A stretch of 64,000 nucleotides of DNA from Saccharopolyspora kobensis (GCF_900108315.1 NZ_FNVB01000002.1:620001-684000), one strand, 5' to 3'; shown: positions 1 to 9,523, counted from the stretch's first letter. Notes: generated by a model not told the origin, from the sequence alone. Made by a program: numbers and translations.

Positions 1-1598
1 TCCCGCTTGTCGCGCAGCATCCGCAGCGATCGCGCCACGTAGCCGCGGGTGAACGACGGCGGGATCACCGAGTCGACGTAGCCGCGCTCGGCGGCGACGT
101 AGGGGTTGCACAGGGTGTCCTCGTACTCCTGCTGCAACCGCGCCCGCAGCGCTTCGACGTCCTCGCCGTCGTCCGCGGCCTCCGCCAGCTGGCGGCGGTA
201 GAGGATGTTGACCGCGCCCTGCGCGCCCATCACCGCGATCTGCGCGGTCGGCCAGGCCAGGTTGATGTCCGCGCCCAGGTGCTTGGAGCCCATCACGTCG
301 TAGGCACCGCCGTAGGCCTTGCGGGTGATCACGGTGACCAGCGGGACCGTCGCCTCGGCGTAGGCGTAGAGCAGCTTCGCGCCGCGGCGGATGATGCCGT
401 TCCACTCCTGGTCGGTGCCCGGCAGGAAGCCCGGCACGTCGACGAAGGTCAGCACCGGGATGTTGAACGCGTCGCAGGTCCGCACGAACCGGGCGGCCTT
501 CTCGCTGGCGTCGATGTCCAGGGTGCCCGCGAACTGGGTGGGCTGGTTGGCCACCACGCCCACCGGGCGGCCCTCGATGCGCCCGAAGCCGGTGATGATG
601 TTCGGCGCGAACAGCGCGCCGGTCTCCAGGAAGTCCTCGTCGTCGACGACGCGGGAGATGACCTGGAGCATGTCGTAGGGCTGGTTCGGCGAGTCCGGGA
701 CCAGGGTGTCCAGCTCGCGGTCGAGGTCGGTGATCGAGTCGGCGATCGCGCCCTCGGCGATGTCGGCGTCGAAGACCGGCGCTTCGGCGAGGTTGTTGCT
801 CGGCAGGAACGACAGCAGTTCCTTGACGTAGCCGATCGCGTCGTCCTCGTCGGCGGCCAGGTAGTGCGCGTTGCCCGAGCGGGAGTTGTGCGTGCGGGCG
901 CCGCCGAGGTCCTCGAAGGTGACGTCCTCACCGGTGACGGTCTTGATCACGTCCGGGCCGGTGATGAACATGTGCGAGGTCTGGTCGACCATCACGGTGA
1001 AGTCGGTGATCGCCGGCGAGTACACCGCGCCGCCCGCGCACGGGCCCATGATCAGCGAGATCTGCGGGATCACGCCGGAGGCGTGGGTGTTGCGCTTGAA
1101 GATCTCGGCGTAGAGGCCCAGCGCCGCGACGCCCTCCTGGATCCGCGCGCCGCCGGAGTCGTTGATGCCGATCAGCGGGCACCCGGTCTTGAGCGCCAGG
1201 TCCATCACCTTGACGATCTTCTCGCCGAAGACCTCGCCCAGCGAACCGCCGAAGACGGTGAAGTCCTGGGAGAACACGCACACCTTGCGCCCGTCGACGG
1301 TGCCGTAGCCGGTCACCACGCCGTCGCCGTAGGGGCGGTTGGCGTCCAGGCCGAAGTTGGTGGAGCGGTGCCGGGCGTGCTCGTCGAGCTCCACGAACGA
1401 GCCCGGGTCCAGCAGCAGGTCGATCCGCTCGCGGGCGGTGTACTTGCCCTTGGCGTGCTGCTTGGCCACCGCGCGCTCCGAGCCGGCGTGCACCGCCTCG
1501 TCGTTGCGCCGGTACAGATCCGCCAGCTTGCCCGCGGTCGTGTGGATGTCCGGCACGTCCGCCGGCGGCTGACCGACCGGCTCCGTCGCGCTGCTCAT
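1..1598 (-). CDS. pccB: Acyl-CoA (propionyl-CoA) carboxylase beta / carboxyltransferase subunit, 3' end beyond the window
   Basis: This is the carboxyltransferase subunit that moves carboxyl from carboxybiotin to acetyl- or propionyl-CoA, giving malonyl- or methylmalonyl-CoA. The reverse-strand frame opens with [20 protein letters not shown] and stays open to the window edge, about 532 residues. The family is usually 515-550 residues, so only the tail should be missing. Visible crotonase-fold marks are the [10 protein letters not shown] oxyanion region, [22 protein letters not shown] and [12 protein letters not shown]. No biotin carrier domain is present, so a separate alpha subunit must supply biotin. 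The frame is missed by finders that require a stop codon. Family call firm; acetyl versus propionyl preference inferred. Confidence 0.93.
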   Translation of the reverse strand, partial: MSSATEPVGQPPADVPDIHTTAGKLADLYRRNDEAVHAGSERAVAKQHAKGKYTARERIDLLLDPGSFVELDEHARHRSTNFGLDANRPYGDGVVTGYGTVDGRKVCVFSQDFTVFGGSLGEVFGEKIVKVMDLALKTGCPLIGINDSGGARIQEGVAALGLYAEIFKRNTHASGVIPQISLIMGPCAGGAVYSPAITDFTVMVDQTSHMFITGPDVIKTVTGEDVTFEDLGGARTHNSRSGNAHYLAADEDDAIGYVKELLSFLPSNNLAEAPVFDADIAEGAIADSITDLDRELDTLVPDSPNQPYDMLQVISRVVDDEDFLETGALFAPNIITGFGRIEGRPVGVVANQPTQFAGTLDIDASEKAARFVRTCDAFNIPVLTFVDVPGFLPGTDQEWNGIIRRGAKLLYAYAEATVPLVTVITRKAYGGAYDVMGSKHLGADINLAWPTAQIAVMGAQGAVNILYRRQLAEAADDGEDVEALRARLQQEYEDTLCNPYVAAERGYVDSVIPPSFTRGYVARSLRMLRDKR

Positions 1599-1813
1599 GC
1601 AACCAACCCGTCCTCGTTACCTGCTCCGACCTCAGTATCCGCCCGCGATCACGGCGAACGCAGCACTGATTCTTGCGGAGATTAGTTCGGCGGCCGGTCT
1701 CGCGTCAATGCGGAAGTGACCAGCGAATAGATCACACCGATCGGCAACCACCTGCGGATTCGCCGGTTAAGTGAATGGCCGGTAGTCGAGGCTCAAGTTG
1801 TGGTCGAGCGCAC

Positions 1814-2992
1814 TCAGCCGATCGGGGTAGCCAGCATCAGAGCCGCTCCGACGGCCAGCAGCGCCTCCACGTCGCGGACCGCGCCGGTGCGCGCCATGTC
1901 GTTGGCCACCGTCAGCGCCGCCTGCACCAGGATCCGGGAGCGCACCTGGTCCAGCTCGGGTCGCGCCTCGCACAGCAGCCCGACCCACTCGGCGACGTAG
2001 GCGTGCTGGGTCTGCCGGGCGCGGTGCCGCTCGGCGTCCGGCAGGTGGTTGACCTCGCTGACCAGGATGTCGATGAAGCGCCCGTGGTCGAAGGCGAAGG
2101 TGATGTAGGAGCGCAGCAGCTCGCGCAGCGCGTCGGCGGCGGCCGGGGTGCTGGCCAGGGTGCGTTCGAGCTCGACCTCCAGCCACGCGTTGCCGCGGGT
2201 GATCACCGTGCTGAGCAGCTCCTGCTTGCTGGCGAAGTAGTTGTAGAGGCTCGGCCCGGCGATCCCGGCCGCCGCACCGACGTCCTCGGTGGTCACCTTG
2301 GTGTAGCCGGCGTCGGAGAACAGCCGCATCGCGGCGGCCAGCAGCAGCCGGCGCCGGGAGGCGCGGCCGGCGAACAGCGCCGAGCGCTGCTCGGAGTCGT
2401 CGCGGCGCTCGGCGAACCGGTGCGGGGGCTGCTCGCCGATGACCACCACCATCGCCCGCAGCAGCTGTTCGAACTCCCGCCTCGGCAGGTCGACCTGGTG
2501 GTAGGACGGGCTGGTCAGCACGCTGAAGGTGCACCAGGCGCGGAACCGGGCGTCCTGCCCGGTCAGCTCCGCTCGGAAGGCGCGGGCGACCTCGGCCAGG
2601 CCGCTGGCGACCTCGCGCAGCTCCTTGCGCAGCGCGTCGCGCTGCTCCTCGGGCAGCTGCCGGGCCTCGCGCTGCCAGAGCACGCCCAGCTGGCGGTGCT
2701 CCAGCGCGGCCGCGGCGAGCCGCTCCACCACCTGGTCCAGGTCGGTGACCTCGGCGGTGATCTCGCTGAACGGGCGCAGCTCGTCGAGCACCACCCGGGT
2801 CAGCAGCTGCTGCTTGCCGGCGAAGTGCCGGTACAGGGCCGAGGAGCCGACGCCGACGGCCTCGGCGATGTCGCTCATGCCCACCCGCGCGTAGCCCTGG
2901 CGGTAGAACAGGTCCGCGGCGGCCGCGGTGATCAGCGCGCGCCGGTTGCGCGGACGCGTGTTCCGGGCAGGCGGATTGGTCACCTCTGGCAT
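1814..2992 (-). CDS. Tandem TetR-family transcriptional regulator (two TetR DNA-binding domains in one chain)
   Basis: A 392-residue DNA-binding protein that appears to be two TetR repressors fused head to tail. The first helix-turn-helix is near residues 15-65 (AADLFYRQGYARVGMSDIAE, then GSSALYRHF). The second is near 200-250 (AMRLFSDAGYTKVTTEDVGA, then GPSLYNYFASK). Each is followed by a helical ligand-binding region. A single TetR is about 200 residues, so this is twice the usual length. I start at MPEVTNPPARN because upstream codons do not resemble the family. It is divergent from the amidase gene, with 162 bp between the starts, so that gene or itself is the likely target. Ligand unknown. 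Confidence 0.88.
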   Translation of the reverse strand: MPEVTNPPARNTRPRNRRALITAAAADLFYRQGYARVGMSDIAEAVGVGSSALYRHFAGKQQLLTRVVLDELRPFSEITAEVTDLDQVVERLAAAALEHRQLGVLWQREARQLPEEQRDALRKELREVASGLAEVARAFRAELTGQDARFRAWCTFSVLTSPSYHQVDLPRREFEQLLRAMVVVIGEQPPHRFAERRDDSEQRSALFAGRASRRRLLLAAAMRLFSDAGYTKVTTEDVGAAAGIAGPSLYNYFASKQELLSTVITRGNAWLEVELERTLASTPAAADALRELLRSYITFAFDHGRFIDILVSEVNHLPDAERHRARQTQHAYVAEWVGLLCEARPELDQVRSRILVQAALTVANDMARTGAVRDVEALLAVGAALMLATPIG

Positions 2993-3154
2993 CGCGTCCG
3001 TCCCTTCCCCGGCCACCCACGAGCATACGTGCGCCGTTCCGAGCCGCCGCCGGATACGTAGAACCCTTAGCCGGTGGGTCTTTCGATCGCTCGCGCCGCG
3101 GGCGATACTCCGGCGGCCAACGCGGATCCACACCGGACGATCGGGAGTCGACGC

Positions 3155-4570
3155 ATGTCAGCAGCTTCGGAGCACGCCGACCTGATCGGCAGCGGGGTCA
3201 CCGCGATCGCGGCTCGGGTCCGCGGCGGTGAGCTGTCCAGCCGGGAGCTGGTGTCGGCCTGCCTCGCGCAGGCGGCGGCGCTCGACGACCTGAACACCCA
3301 CATCACCGTCGCCGAGAACGCCGCCCAACGCGCCGGGGAGCTCGACCGGCGGCTCGCCGAGCGCGGTCCCATCGGCCCGCTGCACGGGGTTCCGGTCAGC
3401 GTCAAGGACAACTACACCACCTCGGGCATCAGGACCACCGGTGGCATGGCCGTGCTGCGGGACTGGATCCCGGACACCGACGCCGCGGTGGTGCAGCGCT
3501 TGACCGACGCCGGTGCGATCGTGCTCGGCAAGACCAACATGCACGAGTGCAGCTTCGGGATCACCTCGGACAACCCGCACTTCGGCCCGGTGCGCAACCC
3601 GCACGACCCGACGCGCAGCGCAGGTGGCTCCAGCGGCGGTTCCGGCGCGGCGGTCGCCGCCCGCATCGTGCCCGCCGCCATGGGCACCGACACCGGCGGC
3701 TCCGTGCGCATCCCAGCGGCGGTCTGCGGCGCGGTCGGGCTGAAGCCGACCCACGGCCGGTTGCCGCTGGAGGGCGTTCTGCGGGTGTCCGCGGGATTCG
3801 ACGTCGCCGGGCCGATCACCCGGGACGTCACCGATGCCGCGCTGATGATGCACGTCCTCACCGGTGGCGAGACGGTGGCGCCGGGCGAACTGCCCACCGA
3901 TCCCGCAGCGCTGCGCGGTGTCCGCATCGGTGTCCCGGTCGGCGACTACTGGGCGGACAACCACCCGGAGGTCGAGCGGTTGCACCGGGCAGCCGCCCAG
4001 CGGTTCGCCGATGCGGGTGCCGAGCTGCGGGAGGTCACCGTCGAGCACGCCGAGATCGGCAGCGAGACCGGGTTCCTGATCGTCTCCCCGGAGTCGGTCG
4101 TGCTGGTGGCGGAGCTGTTCCGCGAACGCGGGCTCGGCTCGGTCGAGGAACGGCTGGGCAGCTTCGGCGCCGACGTCGCCGCTCTGCTCGGCAGCCAGGT
4201 CGGCCCGGACGCCTCGCCCGTCCCCGCCCACGCGTACCTGACCGCGCTCGGCGAGACCGTGCCCGCCATCCGCCGCGGATACCTGACCGCGCTGTCCGAT
4301 GTGGACGTGCTGCTCTCGCCCACCACCCCGTCACCGGCGATCCCGCTGGCGCAGAGCGGCCGGATGGAGCACAACGGGAGCGCGGTCGACCCGTTTCCGA
4401 CCTTCTCCCGCTACACCTTCGGCGCCAGCGTGGCCGGGCTCCCGGCGATCTCCGTCCCGGCCGGGCTGACCGGCGACGGCCTCCCCGTGGGAGTGCAGCT
4501 CATCGGTGCCCACCACGCCGAATCGACGCTGCTGCGCCTGGCCCGGGCGTTCGAGCTCACCGCGGGATGA
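3155..4570 (+). CDS. Amidase-signature family amidohydrolase
   Basis: A 471-residue cytosolic amidase of the Ser-cisSer-Lys family, which hydrolyses carboxamides to acid plus ammonia or amine. The triad is visible: Lys84 in GVPVSVKDN, the cis-serine in the glycine-rich GGSSGGSGAAVAAR stretch (residues 157-170), and nucleophile Ser183 in GTDTGGSVRIPA. ATG at 3155 is chosen because GGGAG lies about 9 bases upstream and the frame before it is not amidase-like. The gene converges on the glutamine synthetase-like gene with only 4 bp between the stops. The neighbours suggest amide nitrogen salvage. Substrate cannot be read from sequence; GatA is less likely because gatB and gatC are absent. Confidence 0.9.
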   Translation: MSAASEHADLIGSGVTAIAARVRGGELSSRELVSACLAQAAALDDLNTHITVAENAAQRAGELDRRLAERGPIGPLHGVPVSVKDNYTTSGIRTTGGMAVLRDWIPDTDAAVVQRLTDAGAIVLGKTNMHECSFGITSDNPHFGPVRNPHDPTRSAGGSSGGSGAAVAARIVPAAMGTDTGGSVRIPAAVCGAVGLKPTHGRLPLEGVLRVSAGFDVAGPITRDVTDAALMMHVLTGGETVAPGELPTDPAALRGVRIGVPVGDYWADNHPEVERLHRAAAQRFADAGAELREVTVEHAEIGSETGFLIVSPESVVLVAELFRERGLGSVEERLGSFGADVAALLGSQVGPDASPVPAHAYLTALGETVPAIRRGYLTALSDVDVLLSPTTPSPAIPLAQSGRMEHNGSAVDPFPTFSRYTFGASVAGLPAISVPAGLTGDGLPVGVQLIGAHHAESTLLRLARAFELTAG

Positions 4571-4574
4571 GCGC

Positions 4575-5951
4575 TCACCAGCGCCAGCAGGTGGCGGCGA
4601 CGATCTCGTCCGGGGCGGCGTCGGCGTAGCGCTCGGCCTCGGCGCGGCGGACGGTGAGCATCGCGTCGTGCAGCTCCGGGCCCATCGCCTCGGCCAGCAC
4701 CGCCGACCCCGCCAGCGCATCGGCGGCCGCCGCGGCGTTCGTGGGCAGCCGGTGGATTCCGGCCGCCACCCGGTCGCGCTCGTCCAGCGCCGCCGGATCG
4801 CCGGTGACCTCCGCGGGCAGCGCGAGCCCTTCGCGCGCACCGGCCAGCCCGGCCGCGAGCACCGCGCCGACCGCGAGGTAGGGGTTCGCGGTGCCGTCGA
4901 AGCACTTCACCTCGACGTTGGCCGCCCACTGCTGCGTGCCGGTCGTACCGGTGATCAGCCGCAACGCCGCCTCGCGCGCCTCCCGGCCCCACACCTGCCA
5001 CACACCGGCCCAGCGGGAGGGCTCCAGGCGCAGGAAGCTCGCCGGGTTGCCCGCACCGATGGCCACCAGCGCGGGGAGCTCGCGCAGCACACCGGCCAGG
5101 AACGACTCCCCCGCCGGGCGCAGCCCGTGCGGGCCGCTGCCGCCGGCGAACAGGTTCCCGTCCGCATCGCGCACCGACAGGTGCAGGTGGCCACCGGAAC
5201 CGGCGCCGCCGGGCACCAGGCACGGCGCGAAGCTCGCGCGCCAGCCGTGGCGTCTCGACAGGGCGCGCACGGTGTGCCGGACCAGCACCGCGTCGTCGGC
5301 CGCGGTCACCGGGCCGACCGCGGCCACCGACAGCTCCACCTGGCCGAGCGCGTACTCGGGGTGGAACTGCTGGACCTCCAGTCCCTGGGCGCGCAGGGCT
5401 GCGACGAGCTCCCGCGCGTACTCGGCGGTGGCCTCCAGGCGCATCTGGCCGTAGCCGGGGCCGCCGAAAGCCGGGACGAACTCCTCGCTGTCAGCTCGTC
5501 CCAACGCCCATTCGTGCTCGAAGGCCGCGAAGGCCGTCAGGCCGTCATCGGCTGCCGCCCGGACCTGCCGCGCGGCGAAATCCCGCTGGCAGCCGACGAA
5601 CCGGTCCCCGTCCTGGGTGAACTTGTCGGCGGGTGCCCAGGCCCAGCCCGGCATCGCCGCCAGCCGGACCAACCGGTCCAGGTCGGGCACCAGGCGCAGA
5701 TCGCCGTCCGGGCCGCCCAGGTAGCGCCCGCGCACCATCACGTCGTCGAAGGTGAACGTCTCGAAGCAGGGCGAGGCCCCGACCCCGTACCGCGCCGCCG
5801 CGGGCAGCCGGTCCAGCGGCACGCCCTTCACCCGCACGTTCCCCGCGTTGTCCACAAAGGACAGCTCGACCAGTTCCACGCCGTCGGCGCGCAATCCCGC
5901 GACGACATCACCCAGCCCGACCGGCTCGGACGCCGGAATCCGATCACCCAT
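4575..5951 (-). CDS. Glutamine synthetase family protein (GlnA-like gamma-glutamyl ligase)
   Basis: A 458-residue protein with the glutamine synthetase fold: an N-terminal beta-grasp domain (VELSFVDNAGNVRVKGVPL, residues 27-45) and the catalytic barrel. The ATP/metal loop appears as APCLVPGGAGSGGHLHLSVR, and a glutamate-site region as LRLEPSRWAGVWQVW. Family enzymes couple ATP hydrolysis to gamma-glutamylation of ammonia or an amine. Paralogues like this in actinomycetes often act on polyamines or other amines rather than ammonia, and the neighbouring amidase, nitrilase and isochorismatase-like genes fit amine or amide catabolism. That role is inference. No adenylylation-site tyrosine motif is evident, so it is unlikely to be the main glnA. 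Confidence 0.88.
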   Translation of the reverse strand: MGDRIPASEPVGLGDVVAGLRADGVELVELSFVDNAGNVRVKGVPLDRLPAAARYGVGASPCFETFTFDDVMVRGRYLGGPDGDLRLVPDLDRLVRLAAMPGWAWAPADKFTQDGDRFVGCQRDFAARQVRAAADDGLTAFAAFEHEWALGRADSEEFVPAFGGPGYGQMRLEATAEYARELVAALRAQGLEVQQFHPEYALGQVELSVAAVGPVTAADDAVLVRHTVRALSRRHGWRASFAPCLVPGGAGSGGHLHLSVRDADGNLFAGGSGPHGLRPAGESFLAGVLRELPALVAIGAGNPASFLRLEPSRWAGVWQVWGREAREAALRLITGTTGTQQWAANVEVKCFDGTANPYLAVGAVLAAGLAGAREGLALPAEVTGDPAALDERDRVAAGIHRLPTNAAAAADALAGSAVLAEAMGPELHDAMLTVRRAEAERYADAAPDEIVAATCWRW

Positions 5952-6037
5952 GCCGTCACCGTAGCGCCGGAACGGCCGATTTCGCGCCGGCTGCGCCGTT
6001 GTCCACGCCCTGGTGCGCGCAACGAGCGGCCGCGGTC

Positions 6038-7006
6038 TCAGATGTCGACCGGTTCGGTGGCGAACCGGGCGGTGCGCGGATCGCGTTCAGCGCCGGTGCG
6101 CCTGACGAGGACGCCGTAGAGCTCCGGGCGGCGACCGGCCAGCCACCGCCGACCCGTGGCCAGCGGGATCAGGTCGAGGTCGAGATCGGCCAGCACCACC
6201 TCGTCAGCGGCCGCCCAGGTCTCGGCGAGGATCCGCCCGTAGGGGTCGAGCACCATGGCGTTGCCGGTGCGGACCTCGTCGTCGTCCTGGCCGACTCCGT
6301 TGCTGAAGACCACGAACAGGCCGTTGTCGTGGGCGCGCGCCGGCAGCCAGCGCATCAGCCAGTCACGCCCGTTGGGACCGCGGAACTCGCGTTCGATCGC
6401 CGCGGGATCGGCGTGCCGGTTCCGCCAGAGCTCCACGGGAACCGGTCGCATGCCGTGCGGGCTGCGGGAGGCGGTCCCACCGGTCTGGTGCGGCGCGATC
6501 AGGACCTGCGCACCGGCCAGCGCGCAGGCCCGGACGTTCTCGACGAGGTTGTTGTCCCAGCAGATCAGCACCGCCATCCGCACACCCCACGGGGTGTCGA
6601 AGACCGTGTAGCCGTCGCCGCTGCTGATGGCCTCGTGCTCGAACGCGTGCAGCTTGCGGTGCACGTGCACGCTCCCGTCGGGCAGGCACACGGCGTAGGA
6701 GTTGAACAACCTTCCGCCGTCGCTCTCCAGGAATCCGACGCCCACCCCGACGCCGTGCTGCTGGGCGAGCGAACGCACCGCGCTCACCGACGGCCCGTCC
6801 ACCGGCTCGGCCAACGCGCGCAACGCCGCCACGTCGTGCCGGCGCAGGTGCCAGTACCCGATCACGCACATCTCCGGACACACCACGAGCCGAGCCCCGG
6901 CCGCCGCGGCCAGGCCCGCGAAGTGCGCCACTCGCCCCAGGTTGTGCTGCTTGTCGTCGGCGCGGTGCTCGAACTGCACCGCCGCCACCTTCAGGACGTC
7001 TGCCAT
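6038..7006 (-). CDS. Carbon-nitrogen (nitrilase superfamily) hydrolase
   Basis: A 322-residue nitrilase-superfamily enzyme that hydrolyses a nitrile, amide or carbamoyl group through a Glu-Lys-Cys triad. Visible residues are Glu in LVVCPEMCVIGYW, Lys in HVHRKLHAFEHE and Cys in AVLICWDNNLVENVR. Start: MADVLKVAAVQFEH matches the usual beginning of the family; an in-frame ATG 8 codons upstream (7030) is a possible alternative. The open frame continues much further upstream, but that part runs into the divergent LysR gene and is not nitrilase-like. The 69-bp gap to that regulator makes this its probable target. Substrate unknown; an aliphatic amide or N-carbamoyl compound is plausible. Confidence 0.9.
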   Translation of the reverse strand: MADVLKVAAVQFEHRADDKQHNLGRVAHFAGLAAAAGARLVVCPEMCVIGYWHLRRHDVAALRALAEPVDGPSVSAVRSLAQQHGVGVGVGFLESDGGRLFNSYAVCLPDGSVHVHRKLHAFEHEAISSGDGYTVFDTPWGVRMAVLICWDNNLVENVRACALAGAQVLIAPHQTGGTASRSPHGMRPVPVELWRNRHADPAAIEREFRGPNGRDWLMRWLPARAHDNGLFVVFSNGVGQDDDEVRTGNAMVLDPYGRILAETWAAADEVVLADLDLDLIPLATGRRWLAGRRPELYGVLVRRTGAERDPRTARFATEPVDI

Positions 7007-7063
7007 AGGGCCATCCCAACCGAACGACATCCATACGTCCAATGAATCTTCGGCGGCATCGCA

Positions 7064-7069
7064 TAACCT
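7064..7069 (+). promoter_or_regulatory. Probable -10 element of the LysR gene, leaderless start
   Basis: TAACCT lies 6 bases before the ATG at 7076, and no ribosome binding site is visible. That places the transcript start at or next to the start codon, a common leaderless arrangement in actinomycetes. Inferred from spacing only. Confidence 0.35.
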
Positions 7070-7075
7070 GATGGA

Positions 7076-7939
7076 ATGCATGCTCGACTGCGGGCCTTCG
7101 TCACGATCGCCGACAACCGCGGTTTCGGACCGGCCGCGCGCAGCCTCTCCATCACCCAGCCGGCGCTGACCAAGCAGATCCAGGCACTGGAACGCGAGCT
7201 GGGCGGGGCCCTGTTCACCCGCGGCAGGCACGGCGCCGCGCTCACCGACTTCGGCGAGTCGCTGCTGCCGCAGGCCCGGGAGGTGGTCGCCGCGGTCGAC
7301 GACTTCACGCACCACGCGCACCGCCTGTCCCGGGGCGAGCACGGCAGGCTGGCACTCGGCTTCGGACTGTCGACGATCGACATCGCGCCGCGGGCGGTCG
7401 CGGCGTTCCGGCGGTCGTTCCCGGACGTCGAGGTCGGCCTGGAGGACCTGCCCTCCGCGGTGCAGGTCGACCGGATCCGCACCGGTCGGCTCCACGCGGG
7501 ATTCGTCCGGCTACCGGTGGGCGACGATCTGCACCAACGCGCGCTGCGCCGCGATCACCTCGTCGTCGCCAGCACCGCCCCGGTGCCGCGCGAGGTCATC
7601 GGCTGGCTCGGCGGGCAGCGACTGGTCCGGCTCGCCCGGATCAAGGGTCCGGGCCTGGCGGCGCAGATCGACCGGCTCTGCGCTGCCCGGCAGATCAGCC
7701 CCGGCACCCTGCACGAAACCCACGACCTGCAGACCGTGCTCGCCCTCGTGGCGGCGGGCGTCGGCCCCGCGCTCGTCCCCGCCACCGCGGCCCGCATCGC
7801 TGCGCCCGGCGTGACCTTCACCGCGCTGCACGAGCCCGAGGCGACCTGGGACGTCGGCATCGCCTGGCACCCCGTCCAGCACACCGCCCTGGTCGACAAC
7901 TTCGTCAAGAGCGTTCTCGCACCGGAGCCGACCGCGTAG
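7076..7939 (+). CDS. LysR-family transcriptional regulator
   Basis: A 287-residue LysR regulator. The N-terminal winged helix (residues 1-60) shows the typical FGPAARSLSITQPALTKQI recognition region, followed by an LTDFGESLLPQAREVV linker helix and an effector domain from about residue 90 (LALGFGLSTIDIAPRAVAAF). It is divergent from the carbon-nitrogen hydrolase, with 69 bp between starts, the classic layout in which a LysR protein controls its neighbour and itself. The effector is unknown and is probably the hydrolase substrate or product. The start lacks a Shine-Dalgarno sequence and is probably leaderless. Confidence 0.92.
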   Translation: MHARLRAFVTIADNRGFGPAARSLSITQPALTKQIQALERELGGALFTRGRHGAALTDFGESLLPQAREVVAAVDDFTHHAHRLSRGEHGRLALGFGLSTIDIAPRAVAAFRRSFPDVEVGLEDLPSAVQVDRIRTGRLHAGFVRLPVGDDLHQRALRRDHLVVASTAPVPREVIGWLGGQRLVRLARIKGPGLAAQIDRLCAARQISPGTLHETHDLQTVLALVAAGVGPALVPATAARIAAPGVTFTALHEPEATWDVGIAWHPVQHTALVDNFVKSVLAPEPTA

Positions 7940-7970
7940 CCGGGCCTGGCAGCGGAATCGTTCGCAGGGC

Positions 7971-8609
7971 TCAGCCGCCCAGGCCGAGGCGCTGGCGTTC
8001 GGGGAAGTACCAGCGCATGACCTTCCGGAGGTTGTCGGAGTCGGGGCGCGCCCAGTTGCGCATCAGCTCCGCGCCGAAGGAGATCGCGGTGACCGGCCGC
8101 GCGCCGGCGGCGATCATCCGGTCGAACGCGCGCTCGTGCGCCACCCGGCTGATCCCGCCGACCGCGTCGGCCACCGGGTGGACGTCGTATCCCGCCGCGA
8201 GCATGTCCAAGGTGGGAAAGGCCAGGCACACCTCGGTCCAGAGCCCGGCTATGACCACCTTGCGGCGCCGCGAGCTCTCGATCGCCTCGTGGAAGTCGGG
8301 ATCCTCCCAGGCGTTGACACCGGTGCGGTCGATCTCCTCGACGCCCGGCAGCTCGTCGCGGATCCGCTGCGCGGTGCCCTCGTTCACGCCCATGCCGACC
8401 CCGACCGTGGAGAGCACGACCGGCACGCCGTAGGCCGTGGCCAGCTTGCACAGGGCGACCACGTTCAGATCGATCTCCTCGCGCGTGCTCGAGGTGATGG
8501 TGGCGTACTGCTCGGGCTGGTAGTCGATCAGCGCGACGATGCAGTTCTCGGGCGTGAGCAGGTGGTCGGTCCGGGGATCGCGGCGCGGCTCGGGCTCGGT
8601 CTTGGCCAT
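7971..8609 (-). CDS. Isochorismatase-family cysteine hydrolase (YcaC-like)
   Basis: A 212-residue alpha/beta hydrolase of the isochorismatase-like superfamily. The catalytic Asp is in VALIDYQPEQ (about residue 30) and the nucleophile Cys is in AGLWTEVCLAFPTL. The region around the Cys, with a following GYDVHPVADAVGG, resembles YcaC-type members rather than true isochorismatases, so a hydrolase of an amide-like compound is more likely than siderophore synthesis. ATG at 8609 follows a strong GGGGAG; the longer frame upstream is not homologous. It converges with the LysR gene across 31 bp. Physiological substrate unknown, as for most of this group. Confidence 0.88.
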   Translation of the reverse strand: MAKTEPEPRRDPRTDHLLTPENCIVALIDYQPEQYATITSSTREEIDLNVVALCKLATAYGVPVVLSTVGVGMGVNEGTAQRIRDELPGVEEIDRTGVNAWEDPDFHEAIESSRRRKVVIAGLWTEVCLAFPTLDMLAAGYDVHPVADAVGGISRVAHERAFDRMIAAGARPVTAISFGAELMRNWARPDSDNLRKVMRWYFPERQRLGLGG

Positions 8610-8776
8610 GGCGTTCTCCCCCCGGACGCTTCCGACTCCCACGATCGCGAAAGGCATACCCCGCGACTGGCAGCGCAAACAGCCTCTCCGCGTCCTGCGG
8701 CCGAATCGCGTGCCGGACCACGCAGCCGGTCGCCGTGGTGACCTGATCGACGAGGCCGCCGCGGTTCGCAACGGCG

Positions 8777-8809
8777 CGCCCCGGCCTCGCCGAGCGCTCG
8801 GCCGGGGCG
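8777..8809 (-). terminator. GC-rich hairpin downstream of the flavin reductase gene
   Basis: Arms CGCCCCGGCC (8777-8786) and GGCCGGGGCG (8800-8809) are perfect inverted repeats around a 13-base loop that itself contains the palindrome CGAGCGCTCG. It sits just after the stop of the reverse-strand reductase gene. No U-tract, as is usual in high-GC actinomycetes. Confidence 0.6.
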
Positions 8810-8817
8810 ACGAGCCG

Positions 8818-9417
8818 TCAGTTCTGGGCCATCAGCTGTTCGAACGGGACGACTTCCTCGAAGGGATCGGGCCGGGAGGCCGCCGGGCGGGCGGCGATCA
8901 GGGCCGCGAACTCGGCCGCCGCCCGGTCGATCCGGTCGGCCAGCGCCGTGCCGTCGCCGCCGTTGCCCCAGTCCTCCGACGCCGCGTAGACCGCCGTCGG
9001 CACCACCACCGCGCGCAGGTAGCTGAACATCGGGCGCATCGCGTGCTCCAGCGCCAGCGAGTGGCGCGGCGAACCGCCGGTGGCGCCGATCAGCACCGGC
9101 TTGCCCAGCAGCGACTCGTTGTCCAGCACGTCGAAGAACGACTTGAACAAGCCGCTGTAGGAGGCCTGGAAGATCGGTGTCACCGCGATCAGCCCGTCGG
9201 CCGCCGCCACCTCGTCCAGCACCTCGCGCAGCTCGGTGCCGGGGAACCCGGTGACCAGGTTGTTGGCCACGTCCTTGGCGTGGTCGCGCAGCTCCACCAC
9301 CCTGGTGCGCACCGGCAGTTCCCGCTCGGTGGCCGCGGCCAGCCGGTCGGCCAGCAACCTGGTCGACGAGGGCTGGCTCAGCCCTGCCGAGACCACGACC
9401 AGCTTCCGCTCGGTCAT
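8818..9417 (-). CDS. NAD(P)H-dependent FMN reductase, CE1759-type partner of a luciferase-like monooxygenase
   Basis: A 199-residue flavodoxin-fold reductase that should supply reduced FMN to the monooxygenase encoded just upstream. The phosphate-binding loop is VVVSAGLSQPSSTRLLADRL near the N terminus, and TPIFQASYSGLFKSFFD is the FMN-contact region common to MsuE/SsuE-like reductases. The pairing with a luciferase-like monooxygenase matches the conserved CE1758/CE1759 gene duo of actinomycetes. ATG at 9417 follows GGAGAG. The gap to the monooxygenase is 141 bp and holds a hairpin, so expression of the two may differ. Two-component role inferred from context. Confidence 0.88.
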   Translation of the reverse strand: MTERKLVVVSAGLSQPSSTRLLADRLAAATERELPVRTRVVELRDHAKDVANNLVTGFPGTELREVLDEVAAADGLIAVTPIFQASYSGLFKSFFDVLDNESLLGKPVLIGATGGSPRHSLALEHAMRPMFSYLRAVVVPTAVYAASEDWGNGGDGTALADRIDRAAAEFAALIAARPAASRPDPFEEVVPFEQLMAQN

Positions 9418-9488
9418 TGAACTCTCTCCATTCTGGTCGGCGGCCGCAGCCGCGACGTCCGGGGCCGCGTGGCCGTGCAACTGCCGCC

Positions 9489-9505
9489 AAGCGCCGAAGG
9501 CGCTT
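9489..9505 (-). other. Hairpin with a TTCG tetraloop between the monooxygenase and reductase genes
   Basis: Read on the reverse strand this is AAGCGCC-TTC-GGCGCTT, a 7-bp stem closed by the very stable C(TTCG)G-type loop. It lies in the 141-bp space between two co-directional genes, so it may be a processing site, a partial terminator or an mRNA stabiliser. Confidence 0.5.
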
Positions 9506-9523
9506 CCGAGTCCACCTGTGCAG

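Noticed and set aside
279..1685. A 468-codon forward frame opposite the carboxylase gene
   Set aside because: Low-complexity Val/Arg/Asp composition typical of the antisense of a high-GC gene; the reverse strand encodes an unmistakable carboxyltransferase.
3020..3062. Two ATACGT elements in the tandem-TetR/amidase gap considered as operators
   Set aside because: Only six bases shared, unequal flanks; too weak to call.
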